From contig NZ_NGJZ01000001.1 in assembly GCF_003987595.1 (NCBI RefSeq), positions 124,001-188,000 of the forward strand: DNA of 64,000 nucleotides. The letters are read 5' to 3'. The stretch is from Vagococcus entomophilus. Its GTDB lineage: Bacteria; Bacillota; Bacilli; Lactobacillales; Vagococcaceae. Shown here in pieces: positions 52,723-63,119 of this stretch. Within the stretch, counting starts at the first letter, position 1, and every line of letters begins with the position of its first letter. The notes below the pieces were generated by a model. The model did not search any database, was not told the origin of the DNA, and saw nothing but the letters and a program-made list of their open reading frames with translations. Position numbers and translations under genes: made by a program.

Positions 52723-53580
52723 ATGGGAACAATAATTGATGGTCGAGGATTAGCCGATAAAATTCAGCATGAGTTAAAAGAAGAGGTGGCAGCGTTAAAA
52801 GAAAAAGGGATTGTTCCAGGTCTTGCTGTGGTACTTGTAGGAGAAAATGGTGCAAGTAAAACTTATGTAAAGAATAAAGAACGTTCCGCACAAAAAGTGG
52901 GGATTCACTCTATTGTAGATCGTTTGCCCGAAGAAACGACGGAACAAGCGCTGTTAATGAAAATCGAACAGTACAATCAAGACCCAACTATCCATGGGAT
53001 TTTGGTTCAGTTGCCACTACCCCTACATATCAACGAAGAAAAGATTTTGCAGGCCATTTTGCCAAGTAAAGATGTAGATGGTTTTCATCCAGTAAATATG
53101 GGCAAGCTGTTTAGTGGACAACCAGACAAACTGCCTTGTACGCCATATGGTATCATGGAAATGTTCAAGCACTATGATGTGGACTTGGAAGGGAAAAATG
53201 CAGTAGTGATTGGTCGTAGTAATATAGTAGGAAAGCCTATGGCACAATTGTTGTTAATGAAAAATGCAACGGTGACTATAGCACATTCAAAAACTAAAAA
53301 TTTAGCTAAAATTGCACAAGAAGCAGACATTTTAGTTGTGGCGATTGGGAAAGCAAATTTTATAACAGCTGATTTTGTAAAATCTGGTGCAGTTGTAATC
53401 GATGTCGGGATGAACCGAGACGATCAAGGAAAACTTGCTGGAGATGTCGCATTTGATCAAGTCATTGACAAAGCCAGTCTTGTGACCCCTGTTCCCAAAG
53501 GTGTAGGTCCCATGACTATCACGATGTTACTTAGCCAAACGGTGAGCAGTGCCAAAGAACAAATGACAGTAGTTAGGTAA
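52723..53580 (+). CDS. folD: Methylene-THF dehydrogenase/cyclohydrolase
   Basis: Bifunctional one-carbon enzyme, 285 residues. Catalytic Lys is in [21 protein letters not shown] is the folate site, and [14 protein letters not shown] the NADP loop. DVDGFHP and [10 protein letters not shown] are further family blocks. GAGGAGG precedes the ATG. Starts the run folD-xseA-xseB-ispA-tlyA-argR-recN, typical of Bacillota. Confidence 0.96.
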   Translation: MGTIIDGRGLADKIQHELKEEVAALKEKGIVPGLAVVLVGENGASKTYVKNKERSAQKVGIHSIVDRLPEETTEQALLMKIEQYNQDPTIHGILVQLPLPLHINEEKILQAILPSKDVDGFHPVNMGKLFSGQPDKLPCTPYGIMEMFKHYDVDLEGKNAVVIGRSNIVGKPMAQLLLMKNATVTIAHSKTKNLAKIAQEADILVVAIGKANFITADFVKSGAVVIDVGMNRDDQGKLAGDVAFDQVIDKASLVTPVPKGVGPMTITMLLSQTVSSAKEQMTVVR

Positions 53581-53588
53581 GGTGAGAG

Positions 53589-54941
53589 ATGGTACAAGAA
53601 TATTTAACCGTAACAGCTTTAACAAAATACTTAAAACGTAAATTTGAAGCAGATCCATACTTGGGTCGTATTTATCTAACTGGAGAAATTTCGAACTTTC
53701 GAATGAGAGCTAATGCACATCAGTACTTTAGTTTAAAAGACTCGAAAGCAAAAATTTCGGCGATCATGTTCAAGTCTGCCTTTCAGCAGTTGAAATTTGA
53801 ACCTAAAGAGGGGATGAAAGTTCTTGTCATTGGTCGAATTTCGCTCTATGAAGCGAGTGGACAATATCAGATTTATATTGAGCATATGGAACCAGATGGT
53901 GTGGGTGCGCTTTATCAAGCTCTGGAAGAAATGAAAGAAAAGCTGAAAAAAGAAGGTTTGTTTCAAGCTCCTAAGAAAATGCTACCAGCTTTTCCTAAAA
54001 AAATTGCAGTGATTACGAGTCCAAGTGGAGCGGTTATTCGAGACATTATGACAACAGCTAAACGACGTTACCCCATTGCTCAGCTCGTTCTTTTTCCAAC
54101 GCTTGTTCAGGGCAATCAAGCAGCAGCCGATATTGTGAAAAATATTGAGCGCGTCGAGCAGTTGGGAGATTTTGATACAATGATTATTGCACGTGGTGGC
54201 GGCTCAATTGAAGATTTATGGCCATTTAATGAGGAAAAAGTGGCGCGTGCAATCTTTGGAGCACGCACTCCAGTTATCTCTTCTGTGGGGCATGAAACAG
54301 ACACTACGATTGCGGATCTTGTGGCCGATATTAGGGCAGCAACGCCAACTGCGGCGGCAGAATTAGCGGTTCCAGTACTATCAGAAGAGCTACTGAAGAT
54401 TAAAGAAAAAGAAAATCGCTTGGTAAGAAGCTTTGGCATGCTGATTAGACAAAATAAGTTGCGTTATGCTAGTCAAATGGATTCTTATATTTTTAAGCAA
54501 CCACAGCGTTTATATGAAGGTTTTTCCATGAAGTTAGATTTATTAAATCGCCAATTCGAAACTACTTCAAAGCAGTTGTTACAGGTGAAACAAAAGCAGT
54601 ATCAAGCCATTCAACACGCGTTTGAACTAGTCGCACCTTATAATCGAGTACAAGAACAAAAGCAGCAATTACGGTACCTCAATCAAGCACTAAAACAGCA
54701 AATGAAGCAGGCGCTAAAAGAAAAGCAGCAACAATTCAATTATAATGTCCAGTCGCTTGATGTCCTTAGCCCACTTAGAACGATGGGAAGAGGGTATAGC
54801 TATGTAACAAAAGAAGAAAAAGTCATTCATTCTGTTCGGGATTTGAAGGAAAAAGAGACGCTAACAATTCACATGAAAGATGGCTTAATCGAAGCAAATG
54901 TTACAGCAAAAAAAATAGACAATAAGGAGGAGAAAGAATGA
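53589..54941 (+). CDS. xseA: Exodeoxyribonuclease VII large subunit
   Basis: 450 residues: N-terminal OB fold ([13 protein letters not shown]) and catalytic domain with [28 protein letters not shown] and [12 protein letters not shown]. The C-terminal part is a long Gln/Lys-rich helix for small-subunit binding. AGGTGAG before the ATG eight bases after folD. Overlaps xseB by four bases. Confidence 0.95.
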   Translation: MVQEYLTVTALTKYLKRKFEADPYLGRIYLTGEISNFRMRANAHQYFSLKDSKAKISAIMFKSAFQQLKFEPKEGMKVLVIGRISLYEASGQYQIYIEHMEPDGVGALYQALEEMKEKLKKEGLFQAPKKMLPAFPKKIAVITSPSGAVIRDIMTTAKRRYPIAQLVLFPTLVQGNQAAADIVKNIERVEQLGDFDTMIIARGGGSIEDLWPFNEEKVARAIFGARTPVISSVGHETDTTIADLVADIRAATPTAAAELAVPVLSEELLKIKEKENRLVRSFGMLIRQNKLRYASQMDSYIFKQPQRLYEGFSMKLDLLNRQFETTSKQLLQVKQKQYQAIQHAFELVAPYNRVQEQKQQLRYLNQALKQQMKQALKEKQQQFNYNVQSLDVLSPLRTMGRGYSYVTKEEKVIHSVRDLKEKETLTIHMKDGLIEANVTAKKIDNKEEKE

Positions 54942-55168
54942 CGGCAAAAAAAACAATGACCTTCGAAGAATCAATGGCTGCCTTGGAAGAAGTGGTTCAA
55001 CGTTTGGAACAAGGCGATGTACCATTAGAAGAGGCGCTAACACAATTTAAATACGGGATTGAACTTAGTAAAGTGTGTCAAGAAACACTGACAAATGCAG
55101 AAAAAACGTTAACAAAAATGATGACTGACGAAAATGAAGAAGTTTTATTTGAAAGTGAGGCTGAGTGA
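54938..55168 (+). CDS. xseB: Exodeoxyribonuclease VII small subunit
   Basis: 76 residues, helical, with [20 protein letters not shown], the standard XseB pattern. ATG overlaps the xseA stop, with AAGGAGGAG upstream. Its stop overlaps the ispA start (TGATG). Confidence 0.93.
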   Translation: MTAKKTMTFEESMAALEEVVQRLEQGDVPLEEALTQFKYGIELSKVCQETLTNAEKTLTKMMTDENEEVLFESEAE

Positions 55169-56064
55169 TGAGTTCTTATTTTCAGAAATTTTCTGAGAAA
55201 CATACACCAAAAATCAATCAAATTATGTGTCAGCACATTCTCAAGCATTGTACAGAAGAAAAGTTAAAAGAGGCCATGATTTATTCTGTAGAAGCTGGTG
55301 GAAAAAGGTTGCGCCCACTTCTGTTGCTCTCGGTTGTAGCTTTTCATGGGGAGAAGATTGAGAAAAAACATTATCAGCTAGCAGCAGCACTTGAAATGAT
55401 TCATACTTATTCTTTGATTCATGATGATTTACCAGCGATGGATAACGATGATTTGCGTAGAGGAAAACCGACAAATCATAAAGTCTTTGGGGAAGCAACT
55501 GCTATATTAGCTGGGGATGCTTTGTTGACAGAGGCTTTCCACTTGCTATCACTTAGTCCTTTTTCTTCCGATACACTCGTAAAAATGATACAAGAGTTTG
55601 CAAAAGCTTCCGGTTCGTATGGCATGGTGGCGGGGCAACTTGCAGATATGGAGGCAGAAAATACGTCGCTTACCTTGTCTGAGTTAAAGGCTGTTCATGC
55701 GCGTAAGACGGGGGCTTTGATTGAATGTGCGGTTAATTCTGGTCTCTTGAGTCTGGAACGGACGTTGGATGATTTAAAAAGTATGCAAACATTTGCTCAG
55801 CATTTTGGGGTCGCTTTTCAAATCAAAGATGATCTTTTAGACGTAGTTGGAAATGAGGCTGAAATAGGCAAAAAAATAGGGATGGATGCACTGCTCCATA
55901 AAAGTACGTATCCGTTTTTACTTGGAGTTGACGGAGCGAAAGAGGCGTTGGAACAAGAATGTTTAAATGCAGAAATCGCACTCAACCATATCATGCCCAA
56001 AAACGAAAGAATGGAAAAATTTTCTTTCTTCGATGAACTCTTACTACAATTACGTAAATTATAA
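55168..56064 (+). CDS. ispA: Farnesyl diphosphate synthase (polyprenyl synthetase)
   Basis: 298 residues. The first aspartate-rich motif is IHDDLPAMDNDDLRRG and the second DDLLD (FQIKDDLLD); GGKRLRPLL binds diphosphate. It makes the C15 prenyl donor for undecaprenyl phosphate. ATG 55168 overlaps the xseB stop. Confidence 0.93.
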   Translation: MSSYFQKFSEKHTPKINQIMCQHILKHCTEEKLKEAMIYSVEAGGKRLRPLLLLSVVAFHGEKIEKKHYQLAAALEMIHTYSLIHDDLPAMDNDDLRRGKPTNHKVFGEATAILAGDALLTEAFHLLSLSPFSSDTLVKMIQEFAKASGSYGMVAGQLADMEAENTSLTLSELKAVHARKTGALIECAVNSGLLSLERTLDDLKSMQTFAQHFGVAFQIKDDLLDVVGNEAEIGKKIGMDALLHKSTYPFLLGVDGAKEALEQECLNAEIALNHIMPKNERMEKFSFFDELLLQLRKL

Positions 56065-56085
56065 AGGAAATGAAAGAAGACAAAC

Positions 56086-56925
56086 ATGAAAAAAGAACGT
56101 GTGGATATACTATTAGTAGAACAAGGGCTTTTTGAGACAAGAGAAAAAGCGAAGCGTGGAGTGATGGCAGGCTTGGTTTATACAGAAAAAGAGGAGCGAC
56201 TAGATAAACCAGGTGAGAAGATCTCGATTGAAACGCAGTTGCAATTAAAAGGGGAAGGTTTGCGCTATGTATCGCGTGGTGGATTAAAACTTGAAAAAGC
56301 ACTAGAGGTTTTTCAGATTTCGATGCAAGACAAGCTTTTATTGGACATTGGCTCTTCAACAGGCGGATTTACGGATGTAGCCTTGCAAAATGGTGCAGCA
56401 CATAGCTATGCTTTAGATGTAGGCTACAACCAACTCGCATGGAAATTAAGACAAGACCCACGAGTCGTAGTGATGGAACGAACAAATTTCCGATATTGTA
56501 AACCAGAAGATTTTGAAATTGGTGTGCCGGATATAGCCACGATTGATGTTTCTTTTATTTCGTTAAAAATCATTTTACCTGTATTAAAAACGATTTTAAA
56601 AGAAAGCGGAGAAGTGGTGGCACTCATTAAACCCCAATTTGAAGCGGGCAGAGAACTTGTCGGAAAAAATGGTGTGATTAGAGAGAAAAGTACTCACGAA
56701 TTGGTACTTGAAAAGATGCTCTCATTCATAGACGAGCAAGGCTATAGTATAAAGGGTTTGGATTTTTCACCTATTAAAGGTGGAGAAGGGAATATCGAAT
56801 TTCTTGCATATCTTTCTTGGGATAAAGACAAAAAAATAAACACCACAGAAACGAAGATTAAAGAACTGGCACAAACCACCGTGGAGTCTGCACATCAGCA
56901 ATTAAAAAGTGAGAACTCTCACTGA
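56086..56925 (+). CDS. tlyA: TlyA family rRNA methyltransferase
   Basis: 279 residues: N-terminal S4 RNA-binding domain (ILLVEQGLFETREKAKRGVM) and FtsJ-type SAM domain (LLDIGSSTGGFTDVALQNGA). Mycobacterial TlyA 2'-O-methylates rRNA; haemolysin is a historical name. Followed by argR 21 bases on, as in other Bacilli. Confidence 0.92.
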   Translation: MKKERVDILLVEQGLFETREKAKRGVMAGLVYTEKEERLDKPGEKISIETQLQLKGEGLRYVSRGGLKLEKALEVFQISMQDKLLLDIGSSTGGFTDVALQNGAAHSYALDVGYNQLAWKLRQDPRVVVMERTNFRYCKPEDFEIGVPDIATIDVSFISLKIILPVLKTILKESGEVVALIKPQFEAGRELVGKNGVIREKSTHELVLEKMLSFIDEQGYSIKGLDFSPIKGGEGNIEFLAYLSWDKDKKINTTETKIKELAQTTVESAHQQLKSENSH

Positions 56926-56946
56926 GATGGATAGGGAGTGTATAAA

Positions 56947-57396
56947 ATGAAAAAAAAAGATCGTCATCGTTTGATTCAAAAGATGATTCATGAGCATGAA
57001 ATCCAAAAGCAAGAAGAATTTGTAGAACGATTGCGAGCTACAGGGATTGAGGTGACGCAGGCGACTATTTCAAGAGATATTAAGGATTTACATCTTGTGA
57101 AGGTCCCTTCTTCAACAGGTGGATACTGCTACAGTCTGCCTACTTCCTCTGAACCAGATTTACAGCAAAAAACAGAAAAGCTTTTGAAAGATTGTTTCTT
57201 AAACATTCAAAAGATGGATAAATTCCTTGCGATTCAAACCATACCAGGAAGTGCTGTAGCACTAGGAAATTTATTAGAAAAAGTTTATGAAGAACAATTA
57301 TTTACAGCTATGACGAATGATAACAAGGTACTACTAATTACCAAAACAAACGAGGATGCAACTGCCTTAGAACAACATATTCTTGAACAAGTTTAA
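56947..57396 (+). CDS. argR: ArgR/AhrC arginine regulator
   Basis: 149 residues. The winged helix contains VTQATISRDIKDLHLVKVP, the ArgR signature, and the C-terminal hexamerisation domain has IPGSAVALGNLLEK with arginine-binding residues. ATG 56947 lies nine bases after GGGAG; an in-frame GTG at 56938 overlaps it. Near recN is the usual position of the AhrC-type copy. Confidence 0.94.
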   Translation: MKKKDRHRLIQKMIHEHEIQKQEEFVERLRATGIEVTQATISRDIKDLHLVKVPSSTGGYCYSLPTSSEPDLQQKTEKLLKDCFLNIQKMDKFLAIQTIPGSAVALGNLLEKVYEEQLFTAMTNDNKVLLITKTNEDATALEQHILEQV

Positions 57397-57421
57397 ACAA
57401 AATTTCTTTTGGAGGTGCTAA

Positions 57422-59110
57422 ATGCTACAAGAACTATCTATACGTAACTTTGCGATTATCCCTGCTTTAAATGTGACGTTTGATGAGGGAATGACTGTAC
57501 TCACAGGTGAAACGGGTGCAGGAAAATCCATTATTATTGATGCGGTTGGCTTGCTTGCTGGTGGGAGAGGCTCCAATGAGTACATTCGTCAGGGAGAAAA
57601 GAAATGTGTGTTAGAAGGACTTTTTGCAATGGATCAGCATCCTTTGGTTGAAAAAAGATTGGACAGTTTATCGATTGAGCATGAAGACAATATGCTTGTT
57701 TTACAAAGAGAAATTTACCGTAATGGAAAAAATACTTGTCGAATTAACGGACACTTGGTTAATCTAACTACTTTGCGAAGTATTGGAGAGCTTTTAGTGG
57801 ATATTCATGGACAAAATGAACACCAAGAATTGATGCAAGCAAGTAAGCATGTGGAATTATTAGATGAATATGGCAAAGAAAAAATTGGCTCAGCGAAAGT
57901 TGCTTATCAAAAGGTATTTCAACAATACCATGAATTGCGTAGCAAAATGGAGAAAAAAGAAAAGAATGAAAAAGAGTTCGCTCAACGAATGGACATGCTT
58001 CGCTTTCAAGTAGAGGAAATTGAGGCAGCGCAACTGGAAGTCGGAGAAGAAGAGCGGCTACTAGAAGAACGAAATAAATTGGTGAATTACCAGAAAATTG
58101 CCGAGTCGTTAAAAGTAGGCTATGATGCTTTGCAAGGAGAAGAAGCTAGTAGTAGTTTGGATAGGATCGGGTTCGCAATGGATGCGATGCTTTCAATTGA
58201 AGCAATTGATCGTGAGTATCAAGCAATTGCTGAGGCCATTCAAAATGGGTATTTTATTTTACAAGAGGCAGCAGCTGATTTATCTAGGCAGCTAGATAGT
58301 TTGGAGATGGACGAGGGTCGCTTAGAAGTAGTTGAATCTAGACTGGATAGCATTAGGCAACTAAAAAGAAAGTATGGGGACTCCGAACAAGCAATCATAG
58401 AGTATTACAAAGAAATTACGCTAGAGTTGAGCGAGTCGTTGTCTTTTGAAAATCAAAGCACACAACTCGAAAAAGAGTTGAAAGAAAAAGAAGATAAATT
58501 GATTCAATTTGGGGATTCTTTGAGTGAGTTGCGAGTGAAAGAGGCAAAAAAACTAGAAGCAGACATTATGAAGCAGTTAAAAGAATTGTATTTGGAAAAA
58601 GCAATTTTTCAAGTGAAGATTGTGGCGCATGGAGAAGGCCTAAAAGCGTACCGTGAAAATGGGAAAGACGAGATAGAATTTTATCTTACAACCAATCCCG
58701 GGGAGCCACTAAAACCGTTGGTGAAAGTTGCTTCAGGTGGCGAACTTTCACGTATTATGTTAGCAATGAAGACGATTTTATCACAAACACAGGGGATGAC
58801 GAGTATTATTTTTGATGAGGTTGATACAGGGGTTAGTGGCCGTATTGCTCAGTCTATTGCAGAAAAAATTCACCAGGTTGCCCAGCACTCACAGGTGCTT
58901 TGTATCACACATTTACCTCAAGTGGCCGCAATTGCGGATGCGCAGTATTTTATCAAAAAGGAAATCGTAGCAGATCGGACGAAAACGAGTGTAGAGATTT
59001 TATCGTTGGAACAAAGAGTTCAGGAGATTGCCCGCATGCTTGCCGGAACTCAGATTACACCGCTTACAGTAGAGCATGCAAAGGAGTTACTCCAGCTGGC
59101 GGGCAAATAA
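57422..59110 (+). CDS. recN: DNA repair protein RecN
   Basis: SMC-like ATPase acting at double-strand breaks, 562 residues. Walker A is LTGETGAGKSIIID; a long central coiled coil runs from roughly 150 to 360; the C-terminal head has LVKVASGGELSRIMLA (signature) and IIFDEVDTGVSG (Walker B). TTGGAGGTG before the ATG. Terminator follows directly. Confidence 0.95.
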   Translation: MLQELSIRNFAIIPALNVTFDEGMTVLTGETGAGKSIIIDAVGLLAGGRGSNEYIRQGEKKCVLEGLFAMDQHPLVEKRLDSLSIEHEDNMLVLQREIYRNGKNTCRINGHLVNLTTLRSIGELLVDIHGQNEHQELMQASKHVELLDEYGKEKIGSAKVAYQKVFQQYHELRSKMEKKEKNEKEFAQRMDMLRFQVEEIEAAQLEVGEEERLLEERNKLVNYQKIAESLKVGYDALQGEEASSSLDRIGFAMDAMLSIEAIDREYQAIAEAIQNGYFILQEAAADLSRQLDSLEMDEGRLEVVESRLDSIRQLKRKYGDSEQAIIEYYKEITLELSESLSFENQSTQLEKELKEKEDKLIQFGDSLSELRVKEAKKLEADIMKQLKELYLEKAIFQVKIVAHGEGLKAYRENGKDEIEFYLTTNPGEPLKPLVKVASGGELSRIMLAMKTILSQTQGMTSIIFDEVDTGVSGRIAQSIAEKIHQVAQHSQVLCITHLPQVAAIADAQYFIKKEIVADRTKTSVEILSLEQRVQEIARMLAGTQITPLTVEHAKELLQLAGK

Positions 59111-59147
59111 AAAGAACACTTGAAAAGAGTCAAGTGTTCTTTTTGGC
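59110..59147. terminator. Terminator after recN
   Basis: AAAAGAACACTTG (59110-59122) and CAAGTGTTCTTTT (59131-59143) are complementary; it also serves the small convergent gene. Confidence 0.88.
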
Positions 59148-59267
59148 CTATCCTGTAATCATACTGGCAAATGCTGCAAGTAAGACGCCGCCAATTGTTG
59201 CGATTAACATAATCCAAATCACAATGTTTGTTATCTTAGCAAAACGACTTTTTTTCTTTTTTTCCAT
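59148..59267 (-). CDS. Small membrane protein, DUF4044-like
   Basis: 39 residues: MEKKKKSRFAKI, then one hydrophobic segment (VIWIMLIATIGGVLLAAFAS). The Lys-rich start and single membrane helix match the DUF4044 small proteins of lactobacilli and enterococci, whose function is unknown. A binding site AAAGGA lies 13 bases upstream, which is weak. Confidence 0.7.
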   Translation of the reverse strand: MEKKKKSRFAKITNIVIWIMLIATIGGVLLAAFASMITG

Positions 59268-59335
59268 TTATAGAGGCACATCCTTTTCTGCTTAGTTGTA
59301 GTGTACACTTTTTTATTTACTAAAATCAAGATAGA

Positions 59336-60289
59336 TTAGAAAAGATTTTTCTTTTTTAATAACCAAGTTGTAAAAAGACAGAGCAGAACAATCCCACCAC
59401 ATAACCACCAAAAAGCATTGTGAAAATTTGCAAAAGGAAGACGGACATTCATCCCGTATAATCCTCCAATAATTGTTGGAATCGTTAAGACTACTGTAAT
59501 GGATGTTAGTACTTTCATGATAATGTTTAAATTGTTGGAAACAATGGCAGAAAACATATCTTTTGTTTGTGAAACTAGTTGAAGCTGAATGCTGGTAATC
59601 GTGAGTGCTTGTTTATTTTCAACAAGTACGTCATGCAAAGCAGCACGGGCGTCTTTTGAATCAAGTAAAAGACTAGTAGAAAGAAGAGACTCTAAGCCTC
59701 GTAAATTTTCTTGAAGCGCTGATTTGAAATAGACCAGACTTTTTTGAATGTCCATAATTTGATAAAGTTGTTGATTTGCAACAGAAACACGTAATTGGCT
59801 TTCTAAATTTTCGGTTTCTTTTTTTAGTTCTTGAACATTTTTATTAAATAAAGAAGCAATATTCCACGAAATTTGAATCGCAATTTGTTCAGGAAACAGT
59901 ACATGTTCTTGAACAGAGAGAATCCGATGGAATTTTTTCGTAAAAGAAGTAGCGTAATTACAAGCAGTAATAATTTTTTCCTTTGTGAGAATCATGCTAA
60001 ATGGAAACATTTCAAACTGCTGAAAGCCACTAGGACTAGTCACAGGATGAGGATATTGACATAAAAGGAGTATGGGTTGTTCGAGTGTTTGTTGGTTCAA
60101 CCCTTCTGTCCGAGGTACTTCTTGTTTGTCTAAAACTGCTGTCAGATAATCTTTTGGGACCGAGTAGTCCTGTGCAATCTTTTCAATCTCTTTTAAACTA
60201 GGAGTTTCAAGATGCACCCAATCAAAAGATTCAGCAGACGTTGTTTCCAGCACACTACCATTTTGCTTTACACTGAAATATTGAATCAT
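59336..60289 (-). CDS. corA: CorA-like Mg2+/Co2+ transporter
   Basis: 317 residues. Long N-terminal cytosolic domain and two C-terminal helices; the pore signature YGMNV lies between them (GLYGMNVRLPF). The Lys-rich tail LLKKKNLF is usual. AGGAGG before the ATG. Single gene divergent from asnB. Distant homologues transport Zn or Ni. Confidence 0.9.
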   Translation of the reverse strand: MIQYFSVKQNGSVLETTSAESFDWVHLETPSLKEIEKIAQDYSVPKDYLTAVLDKQEVPRTEGLNQQTLEQPILLLCQYPHPVTSPSGFQQFEMFPFSMILTKEKIITACNYATSFTKKFHRILSVQEHVLFPEQIAIQISWNIASLFNKNVQELKKETENLESQLRVSVANQQLYQIMDIQKSLVYFKSALQENLRGLESLLSTSLLLDSKDARAALHDVLVENKQALTITSIQLQLVSQTKDMFSAIVSNNLNIIMKVLTSITVVLTIPTIIGGLYGMNVRLPFANFHNAFWWLCGGIVLLCLFTTWLLKKKNLF

Positions 60290-60412
60290 AGATACAGCCT
60301 CCTATTCAGTCTCTAGTATATAGTAGCTTTCTAAAAATGTATAGATAAACTCAAGGTTCTTTTAATAGATAGCAAAAGGAATATAAGAATAAATATAGAT
60401 TTTTAAAAAAGT

Positions 60413-60441
60413 TTGAACATGTCTTGGTTATCTACTATAAT
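60413..60441 (+). promoter_or_regulatory. asnB promoter
   Basis: TTGAAC (60413-60418), 17-bp spacer, TATAAT (60436-60441), 45 bases before the start. Confidence 0.85.
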
Positions 60442-60486
60442 GGATAAATGACATGCTAAGCAAGATTATAGTAGGAGGAAATAAAA

Positions 60487-62361
60487 ATGTGCGGATTTGT
60501 TGGATGTATTCACCAAAATAGTCACTCCATTGACATAGAAGAACAAAAAAGAAAAATGAAAGAAATGAACGCGATTATTGTGCATCGCGGGCCAGATAGT
60601 GAAGGCTATTATCATGATAGTGATGTTTCTTTTGGATTTCGTAGACTAAGCGTGATTGATATTGAAAAAGGTGCACAGCCTTTATCATACGATGAAGAAC
60701 GTTATTGGATTATCTTTAACGGAGAAGTCTATAATTACATAGAGCTTCGGGAAGAATTAAAGGCAGAAGGATATACGTTTAAAACAGATAGCGATACCGA
60801 AGTGATTCTTGCCGTATATAAAAAATATGGAGAAAAAACAGCTTCCTTATTACGGGGGATGTTTGCATTTGTGATTTGGGATAAATTTGAAAAAAAAGCT
60901 TATGCAGCGAGAGATCATTTTGGAATCAAACCCTTCCATTTTGCTGAGGAAGACGGGAATATTTATGTAGCTTCTGAAGAAAAGTCGATTCGTAAAATTT
61001 TAAAAGAGAAAAAGTTGAATGAAAAAGCGTTACAAGACTATATGACATTTCAATATGTGCCAGAGCCGCAAACTATGACTGTGGGAATCAATCGTCTTCA
61101 ACCTGGACATTATTTTGTCAAAGAGCAAGGAAAAGAGATGCGTTTTGTCAAATACTGGGAACCAAGCTTCGCTCCAGTTGATTATGAAGAAAAGGCGCTG
61201 GCAAAACAACTAAAAGATGTGTTATTTGATAGTGTAGAAAAACATATGCGCTCAGATGTAACCGTGGGCTCCTTTTTATCAGGTGGGGTAGACTCGTCGA
61301 TAATTGTTTCGATTGCCAAAGAGTTTAATCCTGATATTAAAACGGTATCCGTTGGATTTGAACGAGAAGGCTACAGTGAAATAGATGTTGCAAAAGAAAC
61401 GGCTGCAAAACTGAACGTTGAAAATATTAGCAAAGTCATTACACCAGAAGAATTTGTACGAGAATTCCCAAGGTTTGTGTGGCATATGGATGATCCGTTA
61501 GCTGATCCAGCAGCAGTGCCACAATTTTTCTTGGCACATGAGACAAGAAAACATTGTACGGTTGCACTTAGTGGGGAAGGTGCAGATGAAATGTTTGGCG
61601 GGTACACCATCTATAATGAACCGAATTCCCTTAAAATGTTTAATAAGATTCCAAATGGTTTAAATAAGGCATTAAATGGCTTGGCACGCATTTTACCAGA
61701 AGGCATGAAAGGGAAAAGTTTCTTATTACGTGGGACAACCCCAATGGAACAACGCTACGTAGGGAATGCGTTCATTTTTAATGAAAAAGAAAAGCGCGAG
61801 TTATTGAAGAACTATGATGCGAAGACACCATTTACTCAAATAACAGAAAAGTTCTACCAAGAATCCAAAAACTATGATCCAATTGATCGAATGCAATTTA
61901 TTGATATTCATACTTGGTTAGTAGGAGATTTGTTATTAAACGCGGATAGAACAACGATGTCTGCTGCTTTGGAACTTAGAACACCGTTTGTGGACAAAGA
62001 AGTCTTTGCCTTAGCGAGAACGATTCCTTCACACATGAGGATTGCAAATGGAACGACGAAATATATTTTGAGAAAAGCGGCTGAAGATTTTGTTCCTGAA
62101 CACGTGTTATATCGTAAAAAATTAGGATTCCCAGTGCCTATTCGTTTTTGGTTGAAAGATGAATTGTATGATTGGGCGGCGACGACTATTCGTGAGTCGC
62201 AAACAGATGACTATTTGAATAAGGAATATGTCTTGAAACTGTTGGAGGATCACAAACAAGGCAAACAAGATTACTCTAGAAAAATATGGGCTGTGTTGAC
62301 CTTTATGACTTGGCACAAAGTTTATGTAGAAGAAGATGTTTCCTTCGATTTTCATGTATAG
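60487..62361 (+). CDS. asnB: Glutamine-hydrolysing asparagine synthetase
   Basis: 624 residues. N-terminal Ntn glutaminase with Cys2 (MCGFVGCIHQ) and RLSVIDIEKGAQP; C-terminal synthetase with the PP-loop SGGVDSSI and LRTPFVDKEVF. Makes asparagine from aspartate, glutamine and ATP. TAGGAGG precedes the ATG. Monocistronic or joined to DUF3397. Confidence 0.95.
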   Translation: MCGFVGCIHQNSHSIDIEEQKRKMKEMNAIIVHRGPDSEGYYHDSDVSFGFRRLSVIDIEKGAQPLSYDEERYWIIFNGEVYNYIELREELKAEGYTFKTDSDTEVILAVYKKYGEKTASLLRGMFAFVIWDKFEKKAYAARDHFGIKPFHFAEEDGNIYVASEEKSIRKILKEKKLNEKALQDYMTFQYVPEPQTMTVGINRLQPGHYFVKEQGKEMRFVKYWEPSFAPVDYEEKALAKQLKDVLFDSVEKHMRSDVTVGSFLSGGVDSSIIVSIAKEFNPDIKTVSVGFEREGYSEIDVAKETAAKLNVENISKVITPEEFVREFPRFVWHMDDPLADPAAVPQFFLAHETRKHCTVALSGEGADEMFGGYTIYNEPNSLKMFNKIPNGLNKALNGLARILPEGMKGKSFLLRGTTPMEQRYVGNAFIFNEKEKRELLKNYDAKTPFTQITEKFYQESKNYDPIDRMQFIDIHTWLVGDLLLNADRTTMSAALELRTPFVDKEVFALARTIPSHMRIANGTTKYILRKAAEDFVPEHVLYRKKLGFPVPIRFWLKDELYDWAATTIRESQTDDYLNKEYVLKLLEDHKQGKQDYSRKIWAVLTFMTWHKVYVEEDVSFDFHV

Positions 62362-62420
62362 CTATTCCTATCAATAGGATTTGCTCTAATACTTGTAATT
62401 TTAAAGAAAGGAGTGACAAG

Positions 62421-62789
62421 ATGGGAGCACTCTCACTACAAGTTGTTTTTTGGTATATATTTCCAATTCTGTTGCTCTTTGCTTCCAGTTATATTGTGAC
62501 AACTTTTTCTTTGGATACACGTTTTAAAGTAAAAGCTGTGGATATTGCGACACCTTTTTTGTTGGTTGGCATTCATGAATTGTCAAAAGTGGCATTCAAA
62601 CACTCTGTATTGCCTTATATCCTTCTGACAATACTGTTGTTAGGAATTATTATTGCAATTGTTCACGCGTATTACTATCACGAGCTAAATTACCGGAGAT
62701 ATTTTAAAATGTATGCTCGGTTTGTGTTTCTATTGACATTCATCTTGTATGTTGTGCTAATTGGTTTGAGCTTCTTTGCTTTTATCTAA
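62421..62789 (+). CDS. DUF3397 membrane protein
   Basis: 122 residues with four hydrophobic segments; matches the DUF3397 proteins encoded before mraZ in enterococci. ATG 62421 after AAAGGAG; the longer open frame upstream is in the asnB coding region. Function unknown; position beside the division cluster suggests an envelope role. Confidence 0.82.
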   Translation: MGALSLQVVFWYIFPILLLFASSYIVTTFSLDTRFKVKAVDIATPFLLVGIHELSKVAFKHSVLPYILLTILLLGIIIAIVHAYYYHELNYRRYFKMYARFVFLLTFILYVVLIGLSFFAFI

Positions 62790-62957
62790 CCTAACTGAGG
62801 CACATATTAGGAAATGAGCCAAAGTTGGATACGTTATTTAGAAAGAAATAGTGCAAATTTAAAAGAATGTTTATCAAAGCAAAAAAATGAGTAAACTTAT
62901 TCTTTGTTGGAGATAAAACCAGCAATTTAAAACCGAAATTTATTTGAAATTTAAGAA

Positions 62958-62998
62958 AGTCTGACAACGCTCAGTAGGCGTTGCTAGGCTTTTTTTCC
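62958..62998 (+). terminator. Terminator before the division cluster
   Basis: AGTCTGACAACGC (62958-62970) and GCGTTGCTAGGCT (62978-62990) pair with few mismatches, then seven T residues. The rest of the 62790-63119 gap holds only the mraZ control region. Confidence 0.82.
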
Positions 62999-63055
62999 TA
63001 CTTAAGAATAAAATTTATAAAAAAAGGAAAAAAAGAAAAAAAATTCCAGTAGAAT

Positions 63056-63101
63056 GTGGTAGAAAGTGGGGGAATGTGGTAGACTTGAATCATGAAGTGG
63101 G
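63056..63101 (+). promoter_or_regulatory. MraZ-type operator repeats
   Basis: GTGG at 63056, 63066 and 63076, exactly ten bases apart within AATGTGGTAG / AAAGTGGGGG / AATGTGGTAG, plus AAGTGGG at 63095. Tandem GTGG/TGGG repeats one helical turn apart are the known MraZ-binding pattern and sit just upstream of mraZ. Confidence 0.75.
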
Positions 63102-63119
63102 AAATTGGGGTGACCGAGT

